From: an uncultured Bacteroidota bacterium
GTDB lineage: Bacteria; Bacteroidota; Bacteroidia; Flavobacteriales; Flavobacteriaceae
Length of the DNA: 34,957 nt
Direction: 5' to 3'
NCBI GenBank assembly: GCA_902608795.1
Contig: CACLPI010000012.1
Location: 1-34,957, forward strand
Within the stretch, counting starts at the first letter, position 1. Every line of letters starts with the position of its first letter. A program made the position numbers and the translations under genes. This document shows, in pieces, positions 21,201 to 30,858 of this stretch. The notes beneath the pieces are model-generated. The model did no database searches. It was not told where the DNA came from and saw only the letters and a list, made by a program, of their open reading frames with translations.

Positions 21201-22107
21201 CACCCTGCTGGTTAATTTCTTTATGAATCAATATAGTCTTAACTCCTGCTTCAAGAATTTCCAAGATATTTTCCTTGTCTATTTCAGTGTCTCTGTCTAA
21301 AACTATTTCATTTCTTTCAATTGAAACAACCTCGCCAGTATCTTCATCAACAAAATCCTCATGCCAAGTATTTAAAACTCTAGCAGCTAGCTTCCTTCCA
21401 TGATATTTTTTAAGATTTGACTTTGAAACCTTAATCTCTTCAGCAAGATCAAAAATCTCTAGTATGTCCTTATCCCTTTCATAGCCAATTGCTCTAAACA
21501 AAGTCGTCACAGGCAATTTCTTTTTTCGATCGATGTAAGCATACATAACACTATTTATATCGGTTGCGAACTCAATCCATGATCCCTTAAAAGGTATTAC
21601 TCTTGCAGAGTATAATTTGGTCCCATTTGCGTGAAAAGATTGACCAAAAAACACCCCAGGAGATCTATGTAATTGAGAAACAACAACCCTCTCTGCGCCG
21701 TTAATACAAAAAGTACCACTTGGGGTCATGTAGGGGATAGTACCAAGATATACGTCTTGAACTATAGTTTCAAAGTCTTCATGTTCAGGATCTGTACAAT
21801 AAAGTTTTAGCCTTGCTTTTAGGGGTACACTGTAAGTTAAACCCCGCTCGATACATTCCTGAATGTTATATCTAGGTGGGTCAACAAAATAATCTAAAAA
21901 TTCCAGTACAAATTGATTCCTTGCATCGGTTATAGGAAAATTATCTTGAAAAGTATTGTACAAACCCTCTTCATCTCTCTCATCAGATTTGGTTTCTAAT
22001 TGAAAAAAATCTTTGAATGATTTTATTTGAATATCCAAAAAGTCAGGATATTTACTTGCATTTTTTATCGAGGAGAAGTTTATTCTTTCAGCTACTTTAG
22101 TTGACAT
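18295..22107 (-). CDS. rpoB: DNA-directed RNA polymerase subunit beta
   Basis: [87 protein letters not shown]. Confidence 0.98.
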   Translation of the reverse strand: MSTKVAERINFSSIKNASKYPDFLDIQIKSFKDFFQLETKSDERDEEGLYNTFQDNFPITDARNQFVLEFLDYFVDPPRYNIQECIERGLTYSVPLKARLKLYCTDPEHEDFETIVQDVYLGTIPYMTPSGTFCINGAERVVVSQLHRSPGVFFGQSFHANGTKLYSARVIPFKGSWIEFATDINSVMYAYIDRKKKLPVTTLFRAIGYERDKDILEIFDLAEEIKVSKSNLKKYHGRKLAARVLNTWHEDFVDEDTGEVVSIERNEIVLDRDTEIDKENILEILEAGVKTILIHKEINQQGEYAIIHNTLQKDPTNSEKEAVEHIYRQLRNAEPPDEETARGIIDKLFFSDQRYNLGDVGRYRMNKKLGLDIGMDKQVLTTEDIITIIKYLIELINSKAEIDDIDHLSNRRVRTVGEQLSTQFGVGLARMARTIRERMNVRDNEVFTPIDLINAKTLSSVINSFFGTNQLSQFMDQTNPLAEITHKRRLSALGPGGLSRERAGFEVRDVHYTHYGRLCPIETPEGPNIGLISSLGVFAKINNMGFIETPYRKVNNGVVDLNSDPKYLTAEEEENKLIAQSNISVDKSGKILDKKVIARQEGDFPLTEPKNVHYTDVAPNQIASISASLIPFLEHDDANRALMGSNMMRQAVPLLLPQSPIIGTGLEKQVASDSRVLINAKADGVVEYVDADEIIIKYNRSKNDNLISFDPNVVNYKLTKFKKTNQGTCVNLKSIVKKGDKVKKGQVLCEGYATNNGELALGRNIQVAFMPWKGYNFEDAIVISEKVVRDDVFTSIHIDEYSIEVRDTKLGNEELTNDIPNVSEEATKDLDENGMIRIGAEINSGDILIGKITPKGESDPTPEEKLLRAIFGDKAGDVKDASLKAPPSLNGIVIDKKLFARSVKDKRKRIQDKEDLKALEDSYDTKFQDLKQILISKLYSVLSGKTSQGIYNDLGEEVFPKGKKFTQKMLNSADDYAHLVSTRWVTDKSTNDIVSQIIHNYKIKENDLQGSLRREKFTISVGDELPSGILKLAKVYIAKKRKLKVGDKMAGRHGNKGIVAKIVREEDMPFLEDGKPVDIVLNPLGVPSRMNIGQIYETVLGWAGFKLNKKFSTPIFDGATLDEINKITDDAGLPRFGHTYLFDGGTGEKFDQPATVGVIYMLKLGHMVDDKMHSRSIGPYSLITQQPLGGKAQFGGQRFGEMEVWALEAYGASSTLREILTVKSDDVIGRAKTYEAIVKGDSMPTPGLPESFNVLMHELKGLGLDIRLEE

Positions 22108-22157
22108 ATATTTTTTGTTTTAAAAATGAATAATAAAAAATCAGTTATATAAATTAT

Positions 22158-22194
22158 AAGACACAGTTATAAAAAAAATTTATATCTGTGTCTT
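22158..22194 (-). promoter_or_regulatory. Imperfect inverted repeat in the rplL-rpoB gap (candidate attenuator or RNA-processing hairpin)
   Basis: AAGACACAG (22158-22166) pairs perfectly with CTGTGTCTT (22186-22194); interior TATAAA/TTTATA pair after a single mismatch. Confidence 0.55.
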
Positions 22195-22210
22195 TGTTGT
22201 TTTTTGTAGC

Positions 22211-22591
22211 TTATTTAAGCTCAACTTCAGCTCCAGCTTCTTCAAGGGATTTTTTGAAACCTTCAGCCTCATCTTTACTAACTGCTTCTTTTATTGTTTT
22301 TGGCGCACCGTCAACAAGTTCTTTAGCATCCTTAAGACCTAGACCTGTTAATTCTTTGACCAATTTGACAACTGCAAGTTTTGACCCTCCTGCTGCTTTT
22401 AGTATTACATCAAATTCTGATTTATCCTCAGCGGCGTCTGCTCCACCTGCACCACCAGCTGCTGCAGGAGCTGCAACAGCGGTTGCTGCTGGCTCAATAC
22501 CATATTCATTTTTTAAAATATCAGCCAACTCACTTACCTCTTTTACGGAAAGGTTTACCAGCTGCTCTGCGAAATTTTTTAAATCTGCCAT
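22211..22591 (-). CDS. rplL: 50S ribosomal protein bL12 (L7/L12)
   Basis: Ala-rich hinge and [44 protein letters not shown]. Confidence 0.98.
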   Translation of the reverse strand: MADLKNFAEQLVNLSVKEVSELADILKNEYGIEPAATAVAAPAAAGGAGGADAAEDKSEFDVILKAAGGSKLAVVKLVKELTGLGLKDAKELVDGAPKTIKEAVSKDEAEGFKKSLEEAGAEVELK

Positions 22592-22629
22592 TTTTCTATT
22601 TTTTATTTGTTATTATTTATTACTTATTA

Positions 22630-23145
22630 TTACTTATTTGATAATGTTTGAATAATACCTGAAAGTCTTCCCCCACTTGATTTAAGTGCAGAGATAACGT
22701 TTTTAGCAGGTGATTGTAGCAACGTGATAATATCTCCAATTAATTCTTCTTTAGACTTAATTGCAAATAATGTTTCAAGTTGATCATCACCAATATATAT
22801 ATCATCCTCAATCATTGCACCCTTTAAAATTGGTCTTTCAGATTTTTTTCTAAAATTCTTAATAACCTTAGCAGGTGCACTACTCACTTCAGCAATCATA
22901 ACTGAAGTATTACCTTTTAGCGAATCTTTTAATTCACCAAAATCTTTTTCAGAACTATCCATTGCCTTTTCAAGCAAGGTGTTTTTGACAACTGACAATT
23001 TTACACCAGCTTTAAAGCACATTCTTCTTAGATTTGATGATTCAAGAGCGTTTAATCCAGAAATATCAGTCAAATAAATATTTTGATTTGACTTTAATAC
23101 ATCCAGAATTTCATTAATCGCTATTGATTTTTCTTCTCTTGTCAT
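22630..23145 (-). CDS. rplJ: 50S ribosomal protein uL10
   Basis: MTREEKSIAINEILDVL...VKNTLLEKAMDSS...; position between rplA and rplL. Confidence 0.96.
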   Translation of the reverse strand: MTREEKSIAINEILDVLKSNQNIYLTDISGLNALESSNLRRMCFKAGVKLSVVKNTLLEKAMDSSEKDFGELKDSLKGNTSVMIAEVSSAPAKVIKNFRKKSERPILKGAMIEDDIYIGDDQLETLFAIKSKEELIGDIITLLQSPAKNVISALKSSGGRLSGIIQTLSNK

Positions 23146-23153
23146 AATTACAA

Positions 23154-23840
23154 TTATATTTTGGGGTCAATAGCTAAACTAGGACTCATAGTTGATGAAA
23201 TAAAAACGCTTTTTATGTAAGTTCCCTTGGCCGATGTTGGCTTTAGTTTAATTAATGTTTGAATTAATTCATTTGCATTTCCAGCAATTTTATCAGACGA
23301 AAAAGAAACTTTGCCGATTGGAGCATGAACAATACCTGCTTTATCAACTCTAAAGTCAATCTTTCCAGCTTTAACATCAAAAACTGCCTTTGCAACATCC
23401 ATAGTAACAGTTCCAGTTTTAGGATTTGGCATTAAACCTCTGGGGCCTAATATTCTTCCCAGGGGACCTAATTTACCCATGACACTAGGCATAGTTACAA
23501 TTACATCAACATCAGTCCAACCACCTTTGATTTTTTCAATATACTCATCAAGTCCAACATAATCAGCTCCTGCGCTCTTTGCTTCTTCCTCTTTATCAGG
23601 TGAAACCAATGCTAAAACTTTCATGTCTTTTCCAGTTCCATTTGGAAGAGAAACCACACCTCTGACCATTTCATTAGCTTTTTTAGGATCTACTCCTAAT
23701 CTAACGGCTAAATCAACAGATGCATCAAACTTTGTTGTGGTAATATCTTTAATCAAAGAACACGCTTCATCTATATTATACAACTTAGTATTATCAATTT
23801 TTGCTTCCGATAATTTTCTATTCTTAGCTAATTTTCCCAT
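23154..23840 (-). CDS. rplA: 50S ribosomal protein uL1
   Basis: [54 protein letters not shown]. Confidence 0.98.
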   Translation of the reverse strand: MGKLAKNRKLSEAKIDNTKLYNIDEACSLIKDITTTKFDASVDLAVRLGVDPKKANEMVRGVVSLPNGTGKDMKVLALVSPDKEEEAKSAGADYVGLDEYIEKIKGGWTDVDVIVTMPSVMGKLGPLGRILGPRGLMPNPKTGTVTMDVAKAVFDVKAGKIDFRVDKAGIVHAPIGKVSFSSDKIAGNANELIQTLIKLKPTSAKGTYIKSVFISSTMSPSLAIDPKI

Positions 23841-23850
23841 TTTATTTAAA

Positions 23851-24291
23851 TTATTCAGGAGCTTTACCTCCCTTTACATTTATTCCCATTGATCTCGCAG
23901 TACCAGCTACCATTTTCATAGCGGATTCAATTGTAAATGCATTTAAATCCACCATTTTGTCCTCGGCAATTGCTTTTACTTGATCCCACGTGACCTTCGA
24001 AACTTTATTAATATTCGGCTCACCAGAACCTTTTTTCACCCTAGCAGCTTCTAATAGCTGAACAGCAGCAGGAGGTGTTTTGATTACAAAATCAAATGAC
24101 TTGTCTTGGTATACACTTATTACCACGGGTAAAACTTTTCCTGGTTTGTCCTGAGTTCTAGCGTTAAACTGCTTACAAAAATCCATGATGTTAACACCAG
24201 CGGCACCTAATGCAGGGCCAACTGGTGGTGATGGGTTTGCAGCACCTCCTCTTACTTGTAACTTAAGAACTTTATTTATTTCTTTTGCCAT
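23851..24291 (-). CDS. rplK: 50S ribosomal protein uL11
   Basis: [39 protein letters not shown]. Confidence 0.98.
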   Translation of the reverse strand: MAKEINKVLKLQVRGGAANPSPPVGPALGAAGVNIMDFCKQFNARTQDKPGKVLPVVISVYQDKSFDFVIKTPPAAVQLLEAARVKKGSGEPNINKVSKVTWDQVKAIAEDKMVDLNAFTIESAMKMVAGTARSMGINVKGGKAPE

Positions 24292-24357
24292 ATTACTAAT
24301 TTAAGGTTCAATGATTCTATTATTTGGAAGCAATATAATCATCTGTATTTGTAACAT

Positions 24358-24915
24358 TTATAATTTTTCGACTTGCATATAACTCAACTCAAGTGGCGTT
24401 TTTCTACCAAATATTTTAACCATAACTTCAAGTTTTCTCTTTTCTTCATTTATTTTTTCAATAGTTCCGTCAAATCCATTAAATGGTCCATCAATAACCT
24501 TGACATTCTCACCATGAATGAAAGGAATAACTATGTCAGATTCTTCTTGTAGGGATAACTCATCAACTTTCCCTAGCATTCTATTCACTTCACTTTGACG
24601 TAATGGAATAGGATCTCCACCTTTAGTTTCTCCTAAAAAACCAATAACATTAGTTACGGACTTAATAATGTGTGGAACTTCGCCTGTTAAGTTGGCCTTA
24701 ATCATTATGTATCCTGGAAAATAGGTTTTGTCTTTTGTGACCTTTTTACCTTTTCTAATTTGAACAACTTTTTCAGATGGTACAAGAATTTGCTCAATGA
24801 AACTATCCATACCAATTCTGGTAATCTCATTTTCAATATATGTCTTAATCTTGTTTTCTTGACCACTAACAGCCCTAACAACATACCATTTAAAAAGCGA
24901 ATTTTTATCAGACAT
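24358..24915 (-). CDS. nusG: Transcription termination/antitermination protein NusG
   Basis: KWYVVRAVSGQENKIKTYIE; FPGYIMIKANL; GENVKVIDGPFNGFDGTIEKINEEKRKLEVMVKIFGRKTPLEL (KOW). Confidence 0.97.
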   Translation of the reverse strand: MSDKNSLFKWYVVRAVSGQENKIKTYIENEITRIGMDSFIEQILVPSEKVVQIRKGKKVTKDKTYFPGYIMIKANLTGEVPHIIKSVTNVIGFLGETKGGDPIPLRQSEVNRMLGKVDELSLQEESDIVIPFIHGENVKVIDGPFNGFDGTIEKINEEKRKLEVMVKIFGRKTPLELSYMQVEKL

Positions 24916-24922
24916 AAATTAT

Positions 24923-25117
24923 TTAGCTTATAAGATTAAAAAATTCTTTGATAACTCTACTGAACATAGAATCTAATCCCCAAATAATCAGTGAAAAAAT
25001 CACTGAAAATACAGCAACTAAAACTGTTAAATTCAATCCTTCATTAAAACTAGGCCAACTAACATGTGACTTTAGTTCTTCAAAAGATTCTCTTACATAT
25101 TTAACAATTCCTGTCAT
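24923..25117 (-). CDS. secE: Preprotein translocase subunit SecE (64 aa; start re-assigned from the ORF track)
   Basis: MTGIVKYVRESFEELKSHVSWPSFNEGLNLTVLVAVFSVIFSLIIWGLDSMFSRVI; the upstream 41 codons of the listed ORF read through tRNA-Trp. Confidence 0.92.
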   Translation of the reverse strand: MTGIVKYVRESFEELKSHVSWPSFNEGLNLTVLVAVFSVIFSLIIWGLDSMFSRVIKEFFNLIS

Positions 25118-25130
25118 ATTATATTTTTTG

Positions 25131-25203
25131 CACGGGTTGAGAGACTCGAACTCCCGACACCTGGTTTTGGAGACCAGTGCTCTACCAACTGAGCTAAACC
25201 CGT
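25131..25203 (-). tRNA. tRNA-Trp (anticodon CCA)
   Basis: Minus strand ACGGGTTTAGCTCAGTTGGTAGAGCACTGGTCTCCAAAACCAGGTGTCGGGAGTTCGAGTCTCTCAACCCGTG; cloverleaf with loop CTCCAAA. Confidence 0.97.
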
Positions 25204-25214
25204 AAACATAAGTC

Positions 25215-25248
25215 AAGGTATTTTGTTTGTTATCAAACAAAATACCTT
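25215..25248 (-). promoter_or_regulatory. Perfect 15-bp inverted repeat with 4-nt loop between tuf and tRNA-Trp
   Basis: AAGGTATTTTGTTTG (25215-25229) / TTAT / CAAACAAAATACCTT (25234-25248), an exact reverse complement; no clear U-tract downstream on the minus strand. Confidence 0.75.
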
Positions 25249-25270
25249 AACATATATTATGGGGGTTTTT

Positions 25271-26458
25271 TTAGTCTAAAATTTCAGTAACCTGACCAGC
25301 ACCAACAGTTCTACCACCTTCACGGATAGCAAAACGTAAACCAACATTCATTGCAATTGGCTGTATTAACTCAACCGTAATTGTTAAGTTGTCACCAGGC
25401 ATAACCATTTCAACTCCAGATGGTAACTCAATTGTTCCAGTTACATCAGTTGTTCTTACATAGAACTGGGGTCTATAGTTATTATGGAATGGAGTGTGAC
25501 GTCCACCTTCTTCTTTTTTAAGAATATAAACCTCTGCCTTAAACTTTTTATGTGGAGTTACAGATCCTTGTTTACAAATTACCATTCCTCTACTGATATC
25601 AGTTTTTTCAATACCTCTTAACAGGATACCTACGTTGTCACCAGCTTCACCTCTATCTAAGATTTTACGGAACATCTCAACACCTGTTACTGTAGAAGTT
25701 AATTTTTCTGCACCCATTCCAATGATATCAACAGAGTCACCAGTATTAGCAACACCTGTTTCAATTCTACCCGTGGCTACGGTACCTCTACCTGTAATTG
25801 AGAATACATCCTCAATTGGCATTAAAAAGTCTTTATCAACCTCTCTAGTAGGTAATTCAATCCATGAATCAACGTTTTTCATTAATTCTAAAACTGTATC
25901 AACCCACTTTTGCTCACCGTTTAGGGCTCCTAATGCAGAACCAGCGATAACAGGTCCGTTGTCACCATCATATTCGTAGAATGATAATAATTCACGAATC
26001 TCCATTTCAACAAGTTCTAAAAGCTCGTCATCATCTACCATGTCAACTTTGTTCATGAATACAACAATTCTTGGAATACCAACCTGTCTTCCAAGAAGAA
26101 TGTGCTCACGAGTTTGTGGCATTGGCCCATCAGTAGCAGCAACAACAAGTATTGCCCCGTCCATTTGTGCAGCACCAGTTACCATGTTTTTTACATAGTC
26201 GGCGTGACCTGGACAGTCTACGTGAGCGTAATGACGATTTTCAGTTGCATACTCAACGTGTGATGTATTGATAGTAATCCCTCTTTCTTTTTCTTCAGGG
26301 GCATTATCAATAGTATCAAAATCTCTTTTTTCAGATAAACCAGCATCAGCTAATACTGTTGTAATAGCAGCTGTAAGCGTAGTTTTACCATGATCTACGT
26401 GTCCGATAGTACCGATATTTAAGTGCGGTTTCGAACGATCAAAATTTTCCTTTGCCAT
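25271..26458 (-). CDS. tuf: Elongation factor Tu
   Basis: [24 protein letters not shown]...[20 protein letters not shown]-type motifs; 395 aa. Confidence 0.99.
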   Translation of the reverse strand: MAKENFDRSKPHLNIGTIGHVDHGKTTLTAAITTVLADAGLSEKRDFDTIDNAPEEKERGITINTSHVEYATENRHYAHVDCPGHADYVKNMVTGAAQMDGAILVVAATDGPMPQTREHILLGRQVGIPRIVVFMNKVDMVDDDELLELVEMEIRELLSFYEYDGDNGPVIAGSALGALNGEQKWVDTVLELMKNVDSWIELPTREVDKDFLMPIEDVFSITGRGTVATGRIETGVANTGDSVDIIGMGAEKLTSTVTGVEMFRKILDRGEAGDNVGILLRGIEKTDISRGMVICKQGSVTPHKKFKAEVYILKKEEGGRHTPFHNNYRPQFYVRTTDVTGTIELPSGVEMVMPGDNLTITVELIQPIAMNVGLRFAIREGGRTVGAGQVTEILD

Positions 26459-26491
26459 AATATAATAATTTAGTTGCTTTTAAAATGAGCG

Positions 26492-26523
26492 CAAATATAG
26501 AATTTTTATATCAAATTAACCAA
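26492..26523 (-). promoter_or_regulatory. Bacteroidetes-type promoter upstream of tuf (TTG-N21-TATATTTG)
   Basis: Minus strand TTG-gttaatttgatataaaaattc-TATATTTG; matches the TAnnTTTG -7 element, with spacing at the long end. Confidence 0.6.
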
Positions 26524-26605
26524 TTTATTTGTTAATTTTTTTTTGAAGAGCCTAATCTGTAAAAAAAAACAAAGAAATTTAGATCTTTAATTATATAAAA
26601 ACCAA

Positions 26606-27223
26606 CTACTTATATTCATTGTAGAAAATCTGATTCTCAACAGACTCCCAGAGCAAAAGACAAGCAACAGAATTGTATGGTGACCAATTTTTGGTAAGTT
26701 TCTCTATTTCAACTTTACCAACCTGGTCAATAGAATAGTTTTTCTTGATGCTGTTAATTAAAGCCAAGTCTTTCGGGGAAAAAATATCTTCTCTAAATAA
26801 ATTAAATATTAAAAACATCTGGGCTGTCCACTCTCCAATTCCTTTGATTGAAACCAAACAATCAATAACCTCTTTGTTAGACATTTTATCAAAGTCAATA
26901 GTTTTAGATTTAAAAAAATAAAAAACATTTTTAATGTATTCTGCTTTTCGGAAAGAAATCCCAATGGATTGAAGATCAGAATTTGACATATTCATTATTT
27001 CTGATTCAGATTTTTTATCAACTATTTTTGCAAATCTTTTCTTAACAGTTATAGCTGCCTTAAAGCTTATTTGTTGTTCAATTATGAGGTTTGCAATTGA
27101 AAGAGCATGATTTGAATTATACCTGCTACCCCAATTGACCTTATCCCCAAACTTATCGATAAGGTATGACATAACTTTGTCATTTGACAAATGATTGTAT
27201 GCCAATTTAATTATACTTTTCAT
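26606..27223 (-). CDS. DNA-3-methyladenine glycosylase II-like (HhH-GPD superfamily, AlkA-like)
   Basis: LIIEQQISFKAAITVKKRF, SIKGIGEWTAQMFLIF helix-hairpin-helix followed by SPKD. Confidence 0.85.
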   Translation of the reverse strand: MKSIIKLAYNHLSNDKVMSYLIDKFGDKVNWGSRYNSNHALSIANLIIEQQISFKAAITVKKRFAKIVDKKSESEIMNMSNSDLQSIGISFRKAEYIKNVFYFFKSKTIDFDKMSNKEVIDCLVSIKGIGEWTAQMFLIFNLFREDIFSPKDLALINSIKKNYSIDQVGKVEIEKLTKNWSPYNSVACLLLWESVENQIFYNEYK

Positions 27224-27230
27224 CTAAAAC

Positions 27231-28091
27231 TTAGTAATTTTCTTCAGCCAATTTGTATATCCTCAATATGATTAAACCAAAAACCACTCCTAGAATTAAC
27301 AATAAAATACTGTATAGTCCCTCTGCGCTAAATGAAAGCCTTAGTAAAATTGTTGAAATTATAAACCCTGTATTTCTTATTAATTGGGAATATCTTTCAG
27401 TGTACTGAAAGGAAATCAATAAAATAAATACGTCTACTAGTATAAGAATTGTAAAAAAATCTACAAAGAAGACACCATTCAGATTTTCAGTGTAAGATTC
27501 AGATATAAATACTTGAATTACCCATTCATAAAAATTGACAAAACATAAAACCAACAGAGTTGGCACCAATAAAATTGACATAAGCTTTTTGTAACTTATA
27601 AACTTATTTAGATTTTTGTTTGTTTTACGCTTTGGTGTATTAACCCATGTTTTTTTAAATAGATGAATCAGATAAAAGATAACTATTACAGCAAGCAGAT
27701 CATATAATAACTGCAAATTGTTAGCATTTAAAATATTTGAACTATCTAAACTTATTTCTGGAATATCTTTGAATATTTTTCTGATTAGGACCAGAGAAAT
27801 AATTTCATATTCTTTTGCCACAGATGTGGTAAAAGATCTTGGCAGATAATGGATTAATAAAAATGCCTCATAAACCAGTATGAATGTAAAGGGTGTATAT
27901 AGGGCAGATATGGGGTTACTTGATAAATTTGTTTTTGATGAGAATATATCTACACCATAATAATTTTCAAAAAATATCAAAAGCAGATGAACTATAAAAC
28001 CACCAACTGCTAAAAACATAATGTTTTTCTCAAATAATTCTACATTTTTCGAAGAAAAAACATTTGAATGTAAAGTTTCAATTCTATTCAT
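27231..28091 (-). CDS. Multi-pass integral membrane protein of unknown function
   Basis: 286 aa with several hydrophobic segments (e.g. LMSILLVPTLLVLCFVNFYEW, LLILGVVFGLIIL); family not recognised. Confidence 0.7.
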   Translation of the reverse strand: MNRIETLHSNVFSSKNVELFEKNIMFLAVGGFIVHLLLIFFENYYGVDIFSSKTNLSSNPISALYTPFTFILVYEAFLLIHYLPRSFTTSVAKEYEIISLVLIRKIFKDIPEISLDSSNILNANNLQLLYDLLAVIVIFYLIHLFKKTWVNTPKRKTNKNLNKFISYKKLMSILLVPTLLVLCFVNFYEWVIQVFISESYTENLNGVFFVDFFTILILVDVFILLISFQYTERYSQLIRNTGFIISTILLRLSFSAEGLYSILLLILGVVFGLIILRIYKLAEENY

Positions 28092-28150
28092 AATCAGACA
28101 CTTACAATATTTATGCCGTTATGAATAGAATTAAACTTAAATTATTATAA

Positions 28151-28906
28151 CTAAAGTACTGGTACTCCGTTAGAAATGGTAGAAATTGGAGCTACCATGT
28201 AAATATCCTTTTTATAGACATTAGTGTTGTTATCACCTTCAAAACCAGTCCAAAGTTCAGATATTAGATAATCATCAATTGCTGATCTAGATGTAAAATA
28301 ATAAACACCGCCATATATATTACCGTCTGTACTATTAATCATAGTCTTACCAATCATACCAGGGAAATTTTCATTGCTGAAAACCGGAGCATATTCTTTC
28401 ACTTGACTTGACATTTCTTCATCAGTTGGATTAACCTCATTAGTATAATTTACAACAAGGATGTGAAGTCCGGATGCATCATCTTGATTTGAAGATGTTT
28501 TTCTCATGGAATGATTTCCATTTGCTAATTCAGTACCATCAAATGTTTTAAAAACATCAGTTTTGAAGTTAACTAAATTTGGATGTGCCACCACACCTTT
28601 CCATAATTCTGATTCTAAATAAACATCAACATCTTTCTGATTTGAGAAATAATATACACCTCCAAATATTTCCGTCTCTAAATTTCCTATAAATGACTTA
28701 CCTAGTAGACCTGGAACATTTTCAGATGTAAAGCTTGGAGCAACAGCACTGCCCAATTCGGCATGCTCTTCTAAAGTCATATTTTCAAGTTGATAATTTA
28801 CGATTAATACCGTTTCATCTGCATGAATTGAGCTTTGGTCATTAGTATTTGAGTTTTTACAACCCATTAGCATGATAAAACAGGAGAATATTAAAAATTT
28901 TTTCAT
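28151..28906 (-). CDS. Lipoprotein with two tandem YdhR-like (dimeric alpha/beta barrel) domains
   Basis: Lipobox MLMGC; domain copies ETVLIVNYQLE...GGVYYFSNQKDVDVYLESELWKG and LHILVVNYTNE...GGVYYFTSRSAIDDYLISELWTG align to each other. Confidence 0.65.
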   Translation of the reverse strand: MKKFLIFSCFIMLMGCKNSNTNDQSSIHADETVLIVNYQLENMTLEEHAELGSAVAPSFTSENVPGLLGKSFIGNLETEIFGGVYYFSNQKDVDVYLESELWKGVVAHPNLVNFKTDVFKTFDGTELANGNHSMRKTSSNQDDASGLHILVVNYTNEVNPTDEEMSSQVKEYAPVFSNENFPGMIGKTMINSTDGNIYGGVYYFTSRSAIDDYLISELWTGFEGDNNTNVYKKDIYMVAPISTISNGVPVL

Positions 28907-29038
28907 TGATTTTAATTTTAAATAATTATTGATAGTTCAATGTAAACTGAATTTATCAAATAACAAAGTAAGTTTAAAATTAAGGTAAATATTTTTATAG
29001 TGGCACATGATTTGATATTTAAGATAAAAAGTAGTTTG

Positions 29039-29671
29039 ATGAAAAACTTAATCATTGTCGGACATCCTTACAAAAAATCTTTTTGTTACAATGGAATATT
29101 TAAAACAGTTTTCAATGAGATAAACAAGTCTGGCCAAGACTTAGAGGTGATTGATTTATACAGAGATAGTTTTTCTAGACCACGAACAAAATTGATTGAA
29201 AAATATAAAAACTTAGTGATTTGGAGTGAGAGAATATATATTATATCTCCAGTTTGGTGGTTTAGATTAACCCCAAGAATGGAGGTTTTCTTTGATGAAG
29301 TACTCACTCCAGGTTTTGCATATAAGTTTGTAAATATAACGAAGACATATGCATATCCAAAACCATTTCTAAAAGACAAAAAAGTTCGCACCTATATTAC
29401 GCATGGAGCTCCCGCATTGCCCGTAAAAACACTCTACTTTAACTCTGTTAAACTAAGATTAGTAATGGGTGTTTATTCATTTGTGTTTGGATGGAAATTG
29501 TCCCTATGGTTTAAAACCAAACAATTTTGGTCAGTTCCCTTTGTAAGTGACCGAAAGAGAAAAAAATACTTAAGCGTTGTTTTAAATGACATAAGAAATG
29601 ATCTAAGAGATAAAAACATCTTTAGAAAAAGATCAACTTTCAAAAAAATTGAATATGTTAAAGAGGTTTAA
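29039..29671 (+). CDS. NAD(P)H-dependent (quinone) oxidoreductase, flavodoxin-like fold
   Basis: MKNLIIVGHPYKKSFCYNGIF...LEVIDLYRDSF...IYIISPVWWFRLTPRMEVFFDEVLTPGFAY. ATG at 29039 preferred over GTG at 29000. Confidence 0.8.
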   Translation: MKNLIIVGHPYKKSFCYNGIFKTVFNEINKSGQDLEVIDLYRDSFSRPRTKLIEKYKNLVIWSERIYIISPVWWFRLTPRMEVFFDEVLTPGFAYKFVNITKTYAYPKPFLKDKKVRTYITHGAPALPVKTLYFNSVKLRLVMGVYSFVFGWKLSLWFKTKQFWSVPFVSDRKRKKYLSVVLNDIRNDLRDKNIFRKRSTFKKIEYVKEV

Positions 29672-30071
29672 TACAAACGATTATCTGGTTAGAATACCAT
29701 TATTTATTATTTTTTTCTGGTTTGGAGTTTTAAAAGTACTTGATGTTTCTCCAGCTACTAAACTAATCATTGATACTGTTTTTTGGATGCCATTTTTGTC
29801 AGCAAAAACTTGGTCAATTGTTATTGGGTACTGGGAAATGGCAATTGGAATTTGTTTTTTGAATAAAAAAACAACACTTGCAGCTGTTGTTTTAATGTTT
29901 TTACAAATGACAGGAACCTTTTTACCATTGGTAATTTTACCTGAAGTGACATTTCAAGAAGGAAACCCTTTTTTACCGACATTAGAAGGGCAATACATAA
30001 TAAAAAATATAATAATCATTACTGCTGCTCTAATTATTGGCAGAAGTTATCTAAAAATTAAATTAAAATGA
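29655..30071 (+). CDS. DUF417/DoxX-like membrane protein
   Basis: YLVRIPLFIIFFWFGVLKVL...WSIVIGYWEMAIGICFL; four hydrophobic segments; overlaps the upstream gene. Confidence 0.65.
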   Translation: MLKRFNTNDYLVRIPLFIIFFWFGVLKVLDVSPATKLIIDTVFWMPFLSAKTWSIVIGYWEMAIGICFLNKKTTLAAVVLMFLQMTGTFLPLVILPEVTFQEGNPFLPTLEGQYIIKNIIIITAALIIGRSYLKIKLK

Positions 30072-30253
30072 AAAAAATAATCGAAGTTTATTACCCTGTG
30101 ATTTTAGCTTTTGCATGTCTTTTATACTCGGTAGGTTTAGGATTATCTGGAAACACAGCTGAAGCTCAATATACTGCCCATTGGCCTGGTACAATTTTAC
30201 TATTTGCCATAGCAATTCGTCAAAGAAGAAAAGACTATAATTCAAATAATTAG
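30068..30253 (+). CDS. Small membrane protein (61 aa), unknown
   Basis: ATGA overlap with the upstream stop; two hydrophobic stretches. Confidence 0.6.
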   Translation: MKKIIEVYYPVILAFACLLYSVGLGLSGNTAEAQYTAHWPGTILLFAIAIRQRRKDYNSNN

Positions 30254-30255
30254 TT

Positions 30256-30444
30256 ATGCTCAGTCCATTAATGTTTATTATAGGTTTTATAATCTTTATA
30301 CTTTATATGTCAGGATTGTTATGGATGATAAAATCCTCACACGACGATCAGAGAAGAAGAAGGGAAAAAGATGAGAGGTTTAGTAAGTCTGATGAAAACG
30401 ATTATGATGGAGGAGGCAATTGGGGTAGATATAACAATAAGTAG
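30256..30444 (+). CDS. Small single-TM protein with charged, Gly/Asn-rich tail (62 aa), unknown
   Basis: Begins 2 nt after the preceding stop; MFIIGFIIFILYMSGLLWMI TM segment then RRRREKDERFSKSDENDYDGGGNWGRYNNK. Confidence 0.55.
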   Translation: MLSPLMFIIGFIIFILYMSGLLWMIKSSHDDQRRRREKDERFSKSDENDYDGGGNWGRYNNK

Positions 30445-30470
30445 AAAAAAACTCTAAAAGTGGACTGACT

Positions 30471-30489
30471 TAAAAAAGAGGCTTTTTTA
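30471..30489. terminator. Candidate bidirectional terminator hairpin between convergent genes
   Basis: TAAAAAAG-AGG-CTTTTTTA inverted repeat between the plus operon (ends 30444) and the minus gene (ends 30505). Confidence 0.4.
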
Positions 30490-30504
30490 GGTAAACTTTT
30501 AAGG

Positions 30505-30741
30505 CTATTTATTTTTTGTAAAGAAGTTAGTTTTCCAAAGACCAAAGGAAATAATAATAGCTATGATTAAATAAACAAAACCTAAAACAATTGCATTCAT
30601 CCAATCTTTTTCACTTATTTGTAATAAGCCTTGAGTTGTTGAATCAGAAGCAGAGGCATAAGTAAGAAACCAAATAAATATTGCAAAAAAGGTTAAAAGT
30701 AAAGCTAAGCCAAAAAATATTAGCTGAATAAATAGTTTCAT
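30505..30741 (-). CDS. Small membrane protein (78 aa), unknown
   Basis: Two hydrophobic helices; starts 31 nt after tRNA-Thr(GGT) on the same strand. Confidence 0.6.
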   Translation of the reverse strand: MKLFIQLIFFGLALLLTFFAIFIWFLTYASASDSTTQGLLQISEKDWMNAIVLGFVYLIIAIIISFGLWKTNFFTKNK

Positions 30742-30772
30742 AAACTAAAATTAATCAAAATAAAAGAGATTG

Positions 30773-30844
30773 AGCCAATGCCGAGAATTGAACTCGGGAC
30801 CTCTTCCTTACCAAGGAAGCGCTCTACCACTGAGCTACACCGGC
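30773..30844 (-). tRNA. tRNA-Thr (anticodon GGT)
   Basis: Minus strand GCCGGTGTAGCTCAGTGGTAGAGCGCTTCCTTGGTAAGGAAGAGGTCCCGAGTTCAATTCTCGGCATTGGCT; loop TTGGTAA. Confidence 0.96.
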
Positions 30845-30858
30845 TAGTGATTTTTTTG

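Noticed and set aside
13968-22107. Numerous 60-190 aa plus-strand ORFs opposite rpoB/rpoC (e.g. 15247-15486, 19391-19855, 20648-21226)
   Set aside because: Antisense open frames inside highly conserved genes; no family signature and explained by the codon composition of the real genes.
22188-22655. ORF pair antisense to rplL (155 aa and 86 aa)
   Set aside because: Ala/Ser/Leu-rich translations mirror the Ala-rich hinge of rplL on the opposite strand.
23866-23876. GGGAGGT-like sequence upstream of rplA
   Set aside because: It lies inside the rplK coding end (GGKAPE) and ~27 nt from the rplA ATG, too far for an SD.
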